Assembly: GCA_026225255.1 (NCBI GenBank)
Contig: JAMFSJ010000042.1
Span: forward strand, 1 to 45,024
Reading direction: 5' to 3'
DNA: 45,024 nt
Source: Methylacidimicrobium fagopyrum
Lineage (GTDB): Bacteria > Verrucomicrobiota > Verrucomicrobiia > Limisphaerales > UBA11358
The notes under the pieces are model-generated. The model was given only the letters and a program-made list of their open reading frames with translations. It had not been told where the DNA came from and searched no databases. A program made the translations under genes and the position numbers. The number at the start of each line of letters is the position of its first letter. Positions within the stretch are counted from its first letter, which is position 1. Below, in pieces: positions 1-8,760 of this stretch.

Positions 1-126
1 CCTCTCCGTGATATCACGCAACCTCTCCGTGATATCACGCAACCTCTCCGTGATATCGCGCAGCCTCTCCGTGATATCGCGCAGCCTTTCCGTGATATCG
101 CGCAGCCTTTCCGCGATATCGGGAAA
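1..126. repeat. 21-bp tandem repeat, six units, each with a GATATC-centred palindrome
   Basis: Six contiguous 21-bp units begin at 1, 22, 43, 64, 85 and 106 and may continue past the left edge. Units 1 and 2 are identical, units 3 and 4 are identical, unit 5 differs slightly and unit 6 is degenerate, so there is a gradient of decay. Units 1 and 2 contain the perfect 12-bp palindrome CGTGATATCACG; later units have CGTGATATCGCG. Both strands are open through the array: the plus frame reads heptads PLRDITQ and stops at 136-138, and the minus frame reads LRDITER heptads off the edge. Coding or non-coding status cannot be decided here. Confidence 0.9.
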
Positions 127-210
127 CGCTCTCCTTAACGATCCTTCGGGTGGTCGCAATTCTTCTTAAGTTCTTATTTCTAAAATACTTTTGCAGAACC
201 TACGGACGAT

Positions 211-278
211 GGAGCGCCGATCTCCGGATCGGCACGTGGGGGATGCGAGCAGCGAGCCGATCACACAATCGGCGCTCC
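211..278. repeat. Palindromic (REP/MITE-like) element with 11-bp inverted ends
   Basis: GGAGCGCCGAT at 211-221 is the exact reverse complement of ATCGGCGCTCC at 268-278. Inside lies a further GATC-rich short palindrome near 220-232. The structure is that of a small non-autonomous palindromic repeat and could also fold as an RNA hairpin. No T-run follows, so it is not a classical terminator. Confidence 0.75.
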
Positions 279-395
279 GGGGCGGCGTAAGGAAGATTAT
301 TATTTGCGGTAGGGCGAGATTCGGTCGAGCCGTGAAATAAGGGAACGCACAAATCATTATTACGAGGTTTGAGCAATCCATGCTTTTTTAATCAG

Positions 396-552
396 GGCTC
401 GACGGCGTCTCACCCCACCCATGACAGAAGCAGGCTCACGCCAAGGCGCAGAGCCGCCCAGAAAACGATTCGCCACGCCATCGCCTCCCATTCTGGTCAT
501 TATGTCATTCTGTCTAAAAAGTCACGGCTCGACGGAGTCTCGCCCCACCCAT
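396..552. repeat. Direct repeat pair, 27 bp, copies at 396-422 and 526-552
   Basis: Both copies begin GGCTCGACGG, continue with GTCTC and end CCCCACCCAT, differing at only two positions. They are 130 bp apart in the same orientation and lie just inside the 38-bp repeat pair, so the order A-B-B'-A' is seen. Function is unknown. Confidence 0.75.
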
Positions 553-634
553 CTAGTTCTTTTTTTTCAAATACTTTTGCAGAACACACGGGCTGACGGC
601 GGGGCGGCTTGCGGTATTGTTGGTTCATACCACT

Positions 635-3600
635 ATGGCAAACTTTCTCCAGCGCATCGCTTTGATCGGCTTCCTATCAGGATTGGCCACGCACGGACAG
701 GCGGCGGTCATCGTGAATGACACTTGGTCGGATGGCACGCGGACGGATCCGGCGGCGCCTGTGTATTCGGAGAACGGCACGGACACGGATGGCGATGGCG
801 ATATCGAGTCCGCCTGGTTTTCCTCCTCAAGCGCCGGGTTGACCGTGGCAGCGCCCGGTGACTTGCGCGCGGTGCAGCCGACGACGTCGCTTTCGCTCAC
901 GACTTATTTCACGCCGGAAGGCAACGAAGTGACGCTTGCGAATGTCGGCGATGAATTGAAGCTGACGTGGAGTTTCACCCCGACCGGCGTCAACAGCGGC
1001 AACACGAGTCAGGCCTTTCCCCTCGCACTCGTCAACACGCCGAGCGGTGCGCGCTTGGCGGCCGATGGCAGTCCGGCCAGCGCCGCCTATCTGGGTTACG
1101 CCGTTTATATGAACATGGGCACAACCTTGGGCAATTCCGCGCCGTTTCAGTTGAAGAAATGGACTTTTAGCGGCGCGGGCAACTTACTGAGCACCTCGGG
1201 TAATTGGACCGGCCTTGCGAACGGGGCGACGAGTGGCAATCACGGATTTGATAGCGGCACGAGTTATACCTTTGTCATGACGTTGACGCGGAATGCGACG
1301 AATGGATTAGACATCACCGTGACGTTGACGGGCGGCACTTACAATAATACCGGCACGAGCACGATCACTTATACCGACGGCACGCCGAGCAGTTATTTAT
1401 TCGATACGTTTGCGGTGCGGCCAGCGGCTTCGACCACGACGGCGACGCAATTCGACACGAGCCGGTTCAAGGTGGAATTTCTCTCGGCCAACACCGCGCC
1501 CTCCATCAGTGCCGATCCGCAGGATCAATCGGTCTATGTCGGACAAAGCGTTTCGTTCAACGTGCTCGCGGCGGGCACGGCGCCGTTGAGCTATCAATGG
1601 TATCGCAATCCCAACGCGCCGGTGCTACTCGCAAGCGCAACTAACTCAGCCATCACACTGACCAATGTGCAGACGACGAATACGGATGGTTATTTCGTGG
1701 TGGTGACCAATTTTGTTGGTTCAGTGACGAGTGGAGTGGCGACATTGACGGTGAACATTCCGAATCCGCCGTCGGTGCTCACGCAACCGCAAAATCAATT
1801 CATCTCGCCCGGCGATAGCGCGACGTTCTCGGTAGTGGCGGGTGGTTCCGAGCCGTTGAATTATCAATGGTATTACAACACGAATACGTCGTTGCCTAAC
1901 GCGACCGGCAGCACGTTGATCCTTACGAATGTGCAAGCGGGTGTGGCGGGAAGTTATTCCGTGATCGTCAGCAATCTGGCGGGAACTATCACGAGCACGA
2001 ACGCTTTCCTGACGATCAATACGACACCGGTCGCGCCGAATTACATTTCGCAGCCAGTGTCGCAGGTCGCATTGGTCGGCGGCACGGTTACTTTCACGGC
2101 GGCAGCCAACGGCACGTTACCGATCAGTTATCAATGGCGTAAGAATGGCGTGGTCATCGCCGGCGCAACGGCGGCGGCCTTGACGTTGACTAATGTGCAA
2201 GTGGCGGATAGCGGCAGTAGTTACACGGTCACGGCCTCGAACAGCGTTAGTGCGGTGACGAGTAATCCCGCCGTGCTGACGGTGTCGGCCACGGTGACGG
2301 TGGTGAACTCGGCTTATAATTTGACTGGCTTCGGGAACGCGACGATCGGCGGCGGTGTGATCGCGGAGACGGACCCGGCGTATCGCAAAGTGACGAACGC
2401 GCTGGATCTCGCCAACGCCATTCTCGCGGCCACCAAGACGGCGGGTTCGGTGAAGGTGATTGAGATCATGAACGACTTGGATCTCGGCTGGAACGAAGTC
2501 GGTTCGGCGGTGCAGAGTTTGCCGTCGTCACCCTTCCGCTCGCACGCGACGCCTAAGTTGCATCCGCGTTTGTTGGTCACGGGAGTGAGTCTGATTGATA
2601 TCAAGAGCAAGAGCGGATTGACGCTCTTTTCGGCGAATGGCGCGACGATTCGGCATGCCACCTTCAATATCAAAGGCACGGCGAACATCATCGTGCGCAA
2701 TCTGAAGTTTGATGAGATGTGGGAATGGGACGAGGCGAGCAAAGGCAATTACGATGACAACGACTGGGATTTTATTGATCTCGGTAATGGTGGTTCCGTG
2801 AGCAATATCTGGATTGATCATTGCACGTTCACCAAGTCTTACGATGGCATCTTGGATACGAAGGCGGGTAGCTCAGGCATCACGATTTCGTGGTGCAAAT
2901 ACACAGGCGACGATGGCGCGACGAACACGAATAGCTGGGTAAGACAACAGCTCAATTATCTGGAACAGAGTCCGGCGAGTTATCCCATGTATAACTTTCT
3001 GCGCACGCATGGTTATACCTTGGAGAACATCGTCACCATCATGCAAGGTCATGATAAGACGCACTTAGCCGGGCAAAACGACTTGGATCCGGATAACGCG
3101 ACGATCTCGATGACCTTTCATCATCTGTGGTTGAATAACGTGTGGGATCGTTGTGTGCCGCGACTGCGCGCGGGCAATGTGCATGATTATAATATTTATG
3201 TGGACGATACGTCGGTGCTGGCGGCCAAGCGGCTGCGGGATGGGGTCGCCGCGACGATGAGTGCGGCGAACCAGAATACATTGAACAACACTTATAGTTT
3301 TAATCCGCCCATCAACGGCACGATCTCGACGGAGAACGGCGCGATCTTGGTGGAGAAATCGGTTTACCTCAATTGCGTCTATCCCTTGCGCAACAACCAG
3401 ACGGATCCTTCTAATCCTGCTTACACCGGAAAAGTTCAGGCGTTGGATAGTATTTATCAATTTGATAACGCCACGGTGCGCGGCAACAGCACGGATGCGG
3501 GTAATCCCATGGGGCCGTTCCAGGCGCCGATCATTCCGTTCGCGTGGAACTTACCGAACAACCAACTGCCCTACCCTTACACCACGGATGATCCGGCGCA

Positions 3601-4180
3601 GTTATCGGCGATCGTCACCAGTCCAACCGTAGGCGCGGGTGCGGGGGTATTGACGTGGGCGAAAACGAATTGGTTGATGACAACGTATCCCGCGACCGCG
3701 CCGTTCGTGGTGACGCCGCCGCAGAACGTGACGAATTCAATCGGCCAAAGCGCGACGTTCACCGTGGTGGCCGGCGGCACGGGGCCGTTGATTTATCAAT
3801 GGTATTTCAATACCAATACGCCGATCGCCAATGCGACCAACTCGGCGCTGGTCATCGGCAGCATCCAACTGACCAATGCCGGGACTTACTCGGTGGTCGT
3901 CACAAACTCCGCCGGTTCCGCCACGAGTATCAATGCCTTACTCAACGTAGGCACGACGACGCCCGCCGCCCCCCAAGTAGCCGCGACTTATACTAACGGA
4001 ACCTTCAGCTTGACCGTCAACGGCGACGCCGGTCACGACTACATCATTCAGGTCTCTACGAACGTGACGGATTGGGCCAGCATTTTCACGAACCAATCGC
4101 CGACGTTGCCGTTTAGCTGGAGCGATCCGAACACTGGTAACTTCAGTCAACGGTTTTATCGCATCCAACTGGGGCCGTAA
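635..4180 (+). CDS. Secreted pectate lyase (PL1 family) with four Ig-like domains
   Basis: This 1181-aa secreted protein should cleave pectate by beta-elimination outside the cell. A signal peptide spans about residues 1-24 (MANFLQRIALIGFLSGLATH). A beta-rich N-terminal region (about 30-284) is not recognised. Three Ig-like modules, each with a YQW core, follow at about 285-380, 377-468 and 466-553. The PL1 parallel beta-helix is at about 557-1015 with the WIDH signature at 726-729 and an Arg-rich RCVPRLRAG segment around 843-845, where the family has its catalytic Arg. A fourth Ig module is at about 1021-1105 and a C-terminal module ending in RFYRIQLGP follows. I chose the ATG at 635 over the upstream TTG at 617 because it gives a clean signal peptide. 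Exact PL1 specificity is not certain. Confidence 0.88.
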   Translation: MANFLQRIALIGFLSGLATHGQAAVIVNDTWSDGTRTDPAAPVYSENGTDTDGDGDIESAWFSSSSAGLTVAAPGDLRAVQPTTSLSLTTYFTPEGNEVTLANVGDELKLTWSFTPTGVNSGNTSQAFPLALVNTPSGARLAADGSPASAAYLGYAVYMNMGTTLGNSAPFQLKKWTFSGAGNLLSTSGNWTGLANGATSGNHGFDSGTSYTFVMTLTRNATNGLDITVTLTGGTYNNTGTSTITYTDGTPSSYLFDTFAVRPAASTTTATQFDTSRFKVEFLSANTAPSISADPQDQSVYVGQSVSFNVLAAGTAPLSYQWYRNPNAPVLLASATNSAITLTNVQTTNTDGYFVVVTNFVGSVTSGVATLTVNIPNPPSVLTQPQNQFISPGDSATFSVVAGGSEPLNYQWYYNTNTSLPNATGSTLILTNVQAGVAGSYSVIVSNLAGTITSTNAFLTINTTPVAPNYISQPVSQVALVGGTVTFTAAANGTLPISYQWRKNGVVIAGATAAALTLTNVQVADSGSSYTVTASNSVSAVTSNPAVLTVSATVTVVNSAYNLTGFGNATIGGGVIAETDPAYRKVTNALDLANAILAATKTAGSVKVIEIMNDLDLGWNEVGSAVQSLPSSPFRSHATPKLHPRLLVTGVSLIDIKSKSGLTLFSANGATIRHATFNIKGTANIIVRNLKFDEMWEWDEASKGNYDDNDWDFIDLGNGGSVSNIWIDHCTFTKSYDGILDTKAGSSGITISWCKYTGDDGATNTNSWVRQQLNYLEQSPASYPMYNFLRTHGYTLENIVTIMQGHDKTHLAGQNDLDPDNATISMTFHHLWLNNVWDRCVPRLRAGNVHDYNIYVDDTSVLAAKRLRDGVAATMSAANQNTLNNTYSFNPPINGTISTENGAILVEKSVYLNCVYPLRNNQTDPSNPAYTGKVQALDSIYQFDNATVRGNSTDAGNPMGPFQAPIIPFAWNLPNNQLPYPYTTDDPAQLSAIVTSPTVGAGAGVLTWAKTNWLMTTYPATAPFVVTPPQNVTNSIGQSATFTVVAGGTGPLIYQWYFNTNTPIANATNSALVIGSIQLTNAGTYSVVVTNSAGSATSINALLNVGTTTPAAPQVAATYTNGTFSLTVNGDAGHDYIIQVSTNVTDWASIFTNQSPTLPFSWSDPNTGNFSQRFYRIQLGP

Positions 4181-4303
4181 AATTGAAGCCCGGAAGCGGA
4201 AGGCATGAGTTCCCAAATTTCAAATTGTTTTGCAAGTAAACGGAAATGACAGATGCGAGCCGCATGTTATGTTTTTAACAATCCCATTGGTCGACAACAA
4301 ATT

Positions 4304-5119
4304 ATGAAAACCCAAAACCAACTTCGTTTTGTTTTAAAAAAATCGATACTCGTGGCGGCTGCGTGTCTGGCTTTGCAAAGCGCCCAAGCCACCCAACTTT
4401 TCAGCGAAGCATTCAACTACAATACGGGTGGCTTGCAGAATAATGCCAATCCCGGCGGCAGCACTTGGACGGGCGGCAATTCGGGATTGAACATCGTCAG
4501 CGGCAACCTTACCTATGCCGGACTGGCGGATCAGGGAGGCAATGAACTGCAAATCTCTAATGGCGCGGCGGGCAGCAGTGTTATCACCTTCGCCAATCAG
4601 ACCAGCGGACAGGTCTACTACTCCTTTTTGTTTAATCCAACCATAGTCAATGGTGCCAACAACTATTTCACCGCCATGAATCCCAGCACCACCGCACCGA
4701 ATGGCGGCAGTGACGCGATCGACGCTTATTTCTATTCCACCGGCAAGATTGAATTACGCGCCAATGCCGGTGCCGCCACCGCCGGCACCGGTGCCGCTTT
4801 GACGTTGGGAACCACCTATCTCATCGTTGAAGAAATTGATCTCTCGGCGAAGACTGCCAGCCTCTGGATCAATCCCAACTCGAGCACGTTTGGCGGCACG
4901 GCCCCGGCGGTTACGGCCAGCCTCACGGGCATCACGGCCACAGCCGTTGACAATGTCGGCTTCAAAGCCCAAACGGGCACGGGCACTTTTCTGGTTGATA
5001 ACCTTCTTATTGGCACTACTTGGGCTGATGTGACGCCCGCGCCGGAGCCTTCCACGTTGGCGCTCGCGGGGCTGAGTATGCTGGGCTTGGCGCTGCGTTT
5101 TCGGCACACGCGCAAGTAA
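4304..5119 (+). CDS. PEP-CTERM sorting-domain secreted protein
   Basis: A 271-aa exported protein. The N-terminus has a lysine-rich stretch followed by a hydrophobic signal peptide ending near QSAQA. The body is Gly/Asn/Thr-rich and beta-strand-like, perhaps a concanavalin-like sandwich, with no catalytic motif I recognise. The C-terminus carries a PEP-CTERM signal: PEPST, a hydrophobic helix (LALAGLSMLGLAL) and a basic tail RFRHTRK. In this system an exosortase removes the tail and the protein ends up in the envelope or exopolysaccharide. No exosortase gene is in the window. The ATG at 4304 was chosen over one at 4253 because the signal peptide starts there. It lies 123 bp after the pectate lyase and might be co-transcribed with it. 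Confidence 0.85.
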   Translation: MKTQNQLRFVLKKSILVAAACLALQSAQATQLFSEAFNYNTGGLQNNANPGGSTWTGGNSGLNIVSGNLTYAGLADQGGNELQISNGAAGSSVITFANQTSGQVYYSFLFNPTIVNGANNYFTAMNPSTTAPNGGSDAIDAYFYSTGKIELRANAGAATAGTGAALTLGTTYLIVEEIDLSAKTASLWINPNSSTFGGTAPAVTASLTGITATAVDNVGFKAQTGTGTFLVDNLLIGTTWADVTPAPEPSTLALAGLSMLGLALRFRHTRK

Positions 5120-5137
5120 GATAGATTGAACTTTCTT

Positions 5138-5170
5138 AAACGGATGCTGACTTAATCGGCATCCGTTTTT
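5138..5170 (+). terminator. Rho-independent terminator, probably bidirectional
   Basis: AAACGGATGC (5138-5147) pairs perfectly with GCATCCGTTT (5159-5168) across an 11-nt loop, and the T-run continues to 5170. It lies between the PEP-CTERM gene and the convergent bshA gene. The A-rich left flank would give a weaker T-run on the minus strand, so it may serve both genes. Confidence 0.85.
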
Positions 5171-5178
5171 ATTTGGGT

Positions 5179-6315
5179 TTAACGACCGCAAACACGGCGG
5201 TAAAGGGCTTCGTATTGGGAGACCATTCCCGCCGCAGAAAAATTTTGACGCGCGCGCGCTTGGGCGGCTTGGCCAAGAGTTAAACGCAGCGACTTGTCAT
5301 GAATCAGTTTTTCGACCGCGCGGGCGAGGTCGTCCGGATTATCACCCGGAACGAGCAAACCGGTTTGATTATCTTGAATGACTTCCGGAATGCCGCCGAC
5401 GCTGGTGGAGATGCTGGGACACGCGAAACACATCGCTTCTAAAATGCCCAGACAAAAACTTTCCGTCTCGGAAGTGTATAAGGCGAGATCAGCGGCCTGT
5501 AGGTAATCTTCCACCTCCGAAACATTTTCACGCACGATGACGCAGTCTTCTAATCCTAGTCGGCGCACGTCAGCGGCGAACGGCGCGAAATCGCCACCGG
5601 CGAGGATGACGAGCTTGAACGCTGCGCGCGGACGAATGCGCGCCACGGTTTCAAGCAATAGCCCAATGCGTTTCACGGGCCGCAGATTGGAGGAATGGAG
5701 CACCAATACTTCATCGCGCAATCCCAGTTCGCGGCGCACTTCATCGCGCGAGCGGCGCGGCGTGGCCGGTTCAAAGAAATTATGGATGACCTCGATCGGC
5801 CCATTGAAATTGAGCACGCGTTGAGTCTCATGTTTCAAAAACTCCGACACCGCGGTAACGGCATCCGAGTGCGTCAACGCGTGATGAATGGCGGGGCCGT
5901 AGCCTGGATCATTGCCGAGCAACGTCGTATCCGTGCCGTGCAACGTAGTGACCACGCGCGGTTGTTGCGCGGCCGGCAACATCGCTCGCGCGAGAATCGC
6001 CGCCGTCGCGTGCGGCACGGCGTAATGCACATGTAGAATATCCAACTGATGATCGCGACTTACCTCCGCCATCTTCACTGAGAGCGGCAAGGTGTAATCG
6101 GGATATTTGAAGAGGCCGTAGCTGTTGATGGTGACCGGATGAAAATGGATTCGCGGCGCGTCAACGGGCAAACGGAATGGACGTTCGTAGCTGATGAAAT
6201 GCACTTCGTGACCGCGCTGCGCCAGTTCCACGCCGAGCGCCGATGCGATGATGCCGCTACCGCCCACCGACGGATAGCAGGTGATGCCGATCTTTAAGGT
6301 AGGTTCGCTAGACAT
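5179..6315 (-). CDS. bshA: N-acetyl-alpha-D-glucosaminyl L-malate synthase BshA
   Basis: This cytoplasmic GT-B fold, GT4-type glycosyltransferase of 378 aa is of normal length for BshA. In the family it transfers GlcNAc from UDP-GlcNAc to L-malate, the first step of bacillithiol synthesis. The N-terminus KIGITCYPSVGGSGI is very characteristic of BshA. The retaining-glycosyltransferase E-x7-E motif is visible as ESFCLGILE, followed by GGIPEVI and the nucleotide-binding C-terminal half. I prefer the ATG at 6315 to the GTG at 6321. It is the last gene of the minus-strand block, 36 bp downstream of the GH92 gene and a few kb from bshB1 and a BshC-like gene. Another GT4 activity is possible, but the context supports BshA. 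Confidence 0.87.
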   Translation of the reverse strand: MSSEPTLKIGITCYPSVGGSGIIASALGVELAQRGHEVHFISYERPFRLPVDAPRIHFHPVTINSYGLFKYPDYTLPLSVKMAEVSRDHQLDILHVHYAVPHATAAILARAMLPAAQQPRVVTTLHGTDTTLLGNDPGYGPAIHHALTHSDAVTAVSEFLKHETQRVLNFNGPIEVIHNFFEPATPRRSRDEVRRELGLRDEVLVLHSSNLRPVKRIGLLLETVARIRPRAAFKLVILAGGDFAPFAADVRRLGLEDCVIVRENVSEVEDYLQAADLALYTSETESFCLGILEAMCFACPSISTSVGGIPEVIQDNQTGLLVPGDNPDDLARAVEKLIHDKSLRLTLGQAAQARARQNFSAAGMVSQYEALYRRVCGR

Positions 6316-6351
6316 TAACACAGGCGCTGGGAACGTGCGTGAACAGCGATC

Positions 6352-8661
6352 TTATTTGGCCAGATCCAACATCGCGGAAGTCGGACGACTATCCGTCGCG
6401 GCTCCCCAATTATAGTTCGGCGCGGAATCCATTTGGAAATTCAATTCACCGCCGTTGATGATTTGGTCGTGACTGAGAAAGGTTTTATCAAAAGGCTGTC
6501 CATTCAAGGTCGCGCTTTGGATATAAACCGTCTGCGGATTATTGTTCTTGGCCGTGATGGTAAACGTTTTACCGTTCGCCAGCTTCAACGTCGCTTTCGC
6601 AAAGAGCGGACTGCCGATCAAATAATTGGGATCGCCGGGCGTCACCGGATAAAACCCGAGTGCGCTGAAAACAAACCACGCGGACATCTGGCCCGTGTCT
6701 TCATCACCACACAATCCGTCGGGTGTCGCTTGATAGAGCAACGACATCGTCTGACGCACGCGTGACTGCGCCTTCCACGGCTGGCCGACGTAATCGTAGA
6801 GATAAATGATATGATGCGCCGGTTCGTTGCCGTGCGCGTATTGGCCCATGTTCATCGCGGCCATCTCCACCATCTCATGGATCGGACGACCGTAAGTGCC
6901 GACGCGAAACGTATTCGGCGCGGTGAAGACCGCGTCTAACTTATCGGCAAACTTCGCTTCGCCGCCCATCAAGTTAACCAAACCGGGAACGTCTTGCATG
7001 ACGCTCCAAGTCCATTGCCACGAATCGCCTTCGGTAAACGGCCCGCCCCATTCATCCGCATAAAAGGGTTCATTCCACGAACCTTTCGCATGCCGACCGC
7101 GCATGAAACCGACGCTCGCGTCGAAGAGGTTCGTGTAATTCATCGCGTGCTTCGCGAAGGCGGCGGCGCTTGTTTCGTCACCGATGCTATGCGCGAGTTG
7201 CGCCGCACAGTAATCGTCGTAAGCATATTCGAGCGTCTTGGCGCAGGCTTCGTGAAAACTGGTTTCGCCATTCACATTGGAATACGGCACATAGCCCAGC
7301 GTGTTGTAATCGTTCGCGCCATCACGGCCGGCGGAACGGCAGAAATCGGGCGCCTGCGTGTTCGCATCGTGCGTCATCGCGGCAATGGCATTGGTGGCGT
7401 CGAAACTGCGAATGCCCTTCACCCAACCATCTGCGAGCAGCGAGAATGCGTGATTACCGATCATGCAATCACGATGGCCCGGACTGGCCCATTCCGGCAA
7501 CCAACCGCTTTGGTTGTAAGCGTTGACCACGCCTTGCAACACTTCGGCGCTGACCTCGGGGAATAACAAATTATAAAGTGGATGTGCGGCGCGGAAGGAA
7601 TCCCAATAGCCGGTGTCCGTGTAGAGAAAACCGGAATGCACTTGGCCATCGTAAGGACTGAAATAGGTCGGCTTTTTATCCGCGCCGAATTCGTAGAACT
7701 TGTGCGGGAACAAAATGCTGCGATAGAAGGCGCTATAGAACGTGCGCTGTTGATCATGCGTGCCGCCTTCGATCTGGATGCGACCCAGCGCATCGTTCCA
7801 CGCCTTTTCCGCACGCGTGCGCACCGTGTCAAAATCGGCGTCACCGATCTCGGTTGATAAATTCAGCAACGCTTGTTCCGGGCTGATGAAGGAGGAAGCG
7901 ACTTTGCAACCAACGACCTTGTCGCTGCTCGTATCGAATTTCAAAAATGCACCGACGTGTTTACCGTCAAGCTTGGCCTGACCTGCATGGATATTTCCAT
8001 CCGACCAAACGCCGTAAGCGGAAAAAGGCCGGTCAAAGACGATGACGAAATAGTTACCAAAACCTTTCGGCACACCGCCGTTGTTGTTGCGTGCGATGCC
8101 GATGATTTTATTTTCCGACGGAATGATTTCGACTGACGACAAGGTTTCGCTCTGAAACACGTCGAGCACGACACTGGAATCGCCCGGCTGATCATAAGTG
8201 AAACGGAAGCGCGCGGCGCGTTCGGTGGGCGTCACTTCGGCGGTCGCCTTCCAGGTATCGAGATAGACTTTGTAATAGCTCGGCTGCGCGACTTCGTTGG
8301 TGTGCTCGAAATCCGAGGCGCGTTCATTTTCATTCACCACGATCTTCCCCGAAACCGGCATGAGCGAAAAGGTCGCGTAATCCGCGATCCACGGACTTGG
8401 CTGATGCGTCTGGCGGATGCCGCGAATCTGGTGGGCGCGGTAATTGTAATAGAACGAATCGCGCTGCGGCTGCGTGTAAGGCGCCCAGGTATTCATGGGA
8501 AAGGGCAACGCGATGGCGGGATATTCATTGCCATGGGAAAAGCTGTCTTTCGAATCCGTGCCCTGCAACGGATCGGCCAGCATCACCGGCGGCTCGCTCT
8601 GGGCGGCGCAATGAAACGTGGCGAAGACAAACAGGCCAAGAGTTAAACAGAATGTTTTCAT
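6352..8661 (-). CDS. GH92 family alpha-1,2-mannosidase, secreted
   Basis: A 769-aa exported glycosidase whose family removes alpha-linked mannose from mannans and N-glycans in a calcium-dependent inverting reaction. The signal peptide is MKTFCLTLGLFVFATFHCAA. The mature N-terminus has the GH92 start DPLQGTDS, HGNEYPAIALPFPM. The (alpha/alpha)6 domain shows EGDSWQWTW, which holds the family's general acid, and CGDEDTGQMSAWFVFSALGF, which holds its catalytic Asp residues. The start at 8661 was chosen over 8709 for the signal peptide. It sits between bshB1 and bshA in the same orientation; its role there is unclear, and it probably belongs functionally with the other glycosidases in the window. 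Confidence 0.9.
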   Translation of the reverse strand: MKTFCLTLGLFVFATFHCAAQSEPPVMLADPLQGTDSKDSFSHGNEYPAIALPFPMNTWAPYTQPQRDSFYYNYRAHQIRGIRQTHQPSPWIADYATFSLMPVSGKIVVNENERASDFEHTNEVAQPSYYKVYLDTWKATAEVTPTERAARFRFTYDQPGDSSVVLDVFQSETLSSVEIIPSENKIIGIARNNNGGVPKGFGNYFVIVFDRPFSAYGVWSDGNIHAGQAKLDGKHVGAFLKFDTSSDKVVGCKVASSFISPEQALLNLSTEIGDADFDTVRTRAEKAWNDALGRIQIEGGTHDQQRTFYSAFYRSILFPHKFYEFGADKKPTYFSPYDGQVHSGFLYTDTGYWDSFRAAHPLYNLLFPEVSAEVLQGVVNAYNQSGWLPEWASPGHRDCMIGNHAFSLLADGWVKGIRSFDATNAIAAMTHDANTQAPDFCRSAGRDGANDYNTLGYVPYSNVNGETSFHEACAKTLEYAYDDYCAAQLAHSIGDETSAAAFAKHAMNYTNLFDASVGFMRGRHAKGSWNEPFYADEWGGPFTEGDSWQWTWSVMQDVPGLVNLMGGEAKFADKLDAVFTAPNTFRVGTYGRPIHEMVEMAAMNMGQYAHGNEPAHHIIYLYDYVGQPWKAQSRVRQTMSLLYQATPDGLCGDEDTGQMSAWFVFSALGFYPVTPGDPNYLIGSPLFAKATLKLANGKTFTITAKNNNPQTVYIQSATLNGQPFDKTFLSHDQIINGGELNFQMDSAPNYNWGAATDSRPTSAMLDLAK

Positions 8662-8760
8662 AGAGTGATTTTGAGGGAAATTAACACAGGACATTGAGGA
8701 GCAAAGCAAATTGGTTTGGCGGATGACTTAAATTGATTTAACGAACGCACGGTCATCCGC

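Larger units (their letters stand above)
168..591. repeat. Direct repeat pair, 38 bp, copies at 168-205 and 554-591
   Basis: The two 38-bp copies match at about 32 of 38 positions and share the exact core AAATACTTTTGCAGAAC followed two bases later by ACGG. They lie 386 bp apart in the same orientation. The core is not part of any gene. Dispersed non-coding repeat copies are the simplest reading. Confidence 0.75.
127..634. other. Non-coding leader upstream of the pectate lyase, rich in dispersed repeats
   Basis: I see no credible gene here; the short ORFs on either strand have no recognisable composition or ribosome binding site. The stretch contains one hairpin element (211-278) and two pairs of direct repeats (168-205 with 554-591; 396-422 with 526-552). 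The interleaved copies suggest that a larger unit was duplicated or that several dispersed elements accumulated. The pectate lyase promoter should lie in the last part of this stretch, but no clear -35/-10 pair was found. Confidence 0.6.

Noticed and set aside
1..126. CRISPR array
   Set aside because: The units are contiguous with no spacers and no cas genes are near.
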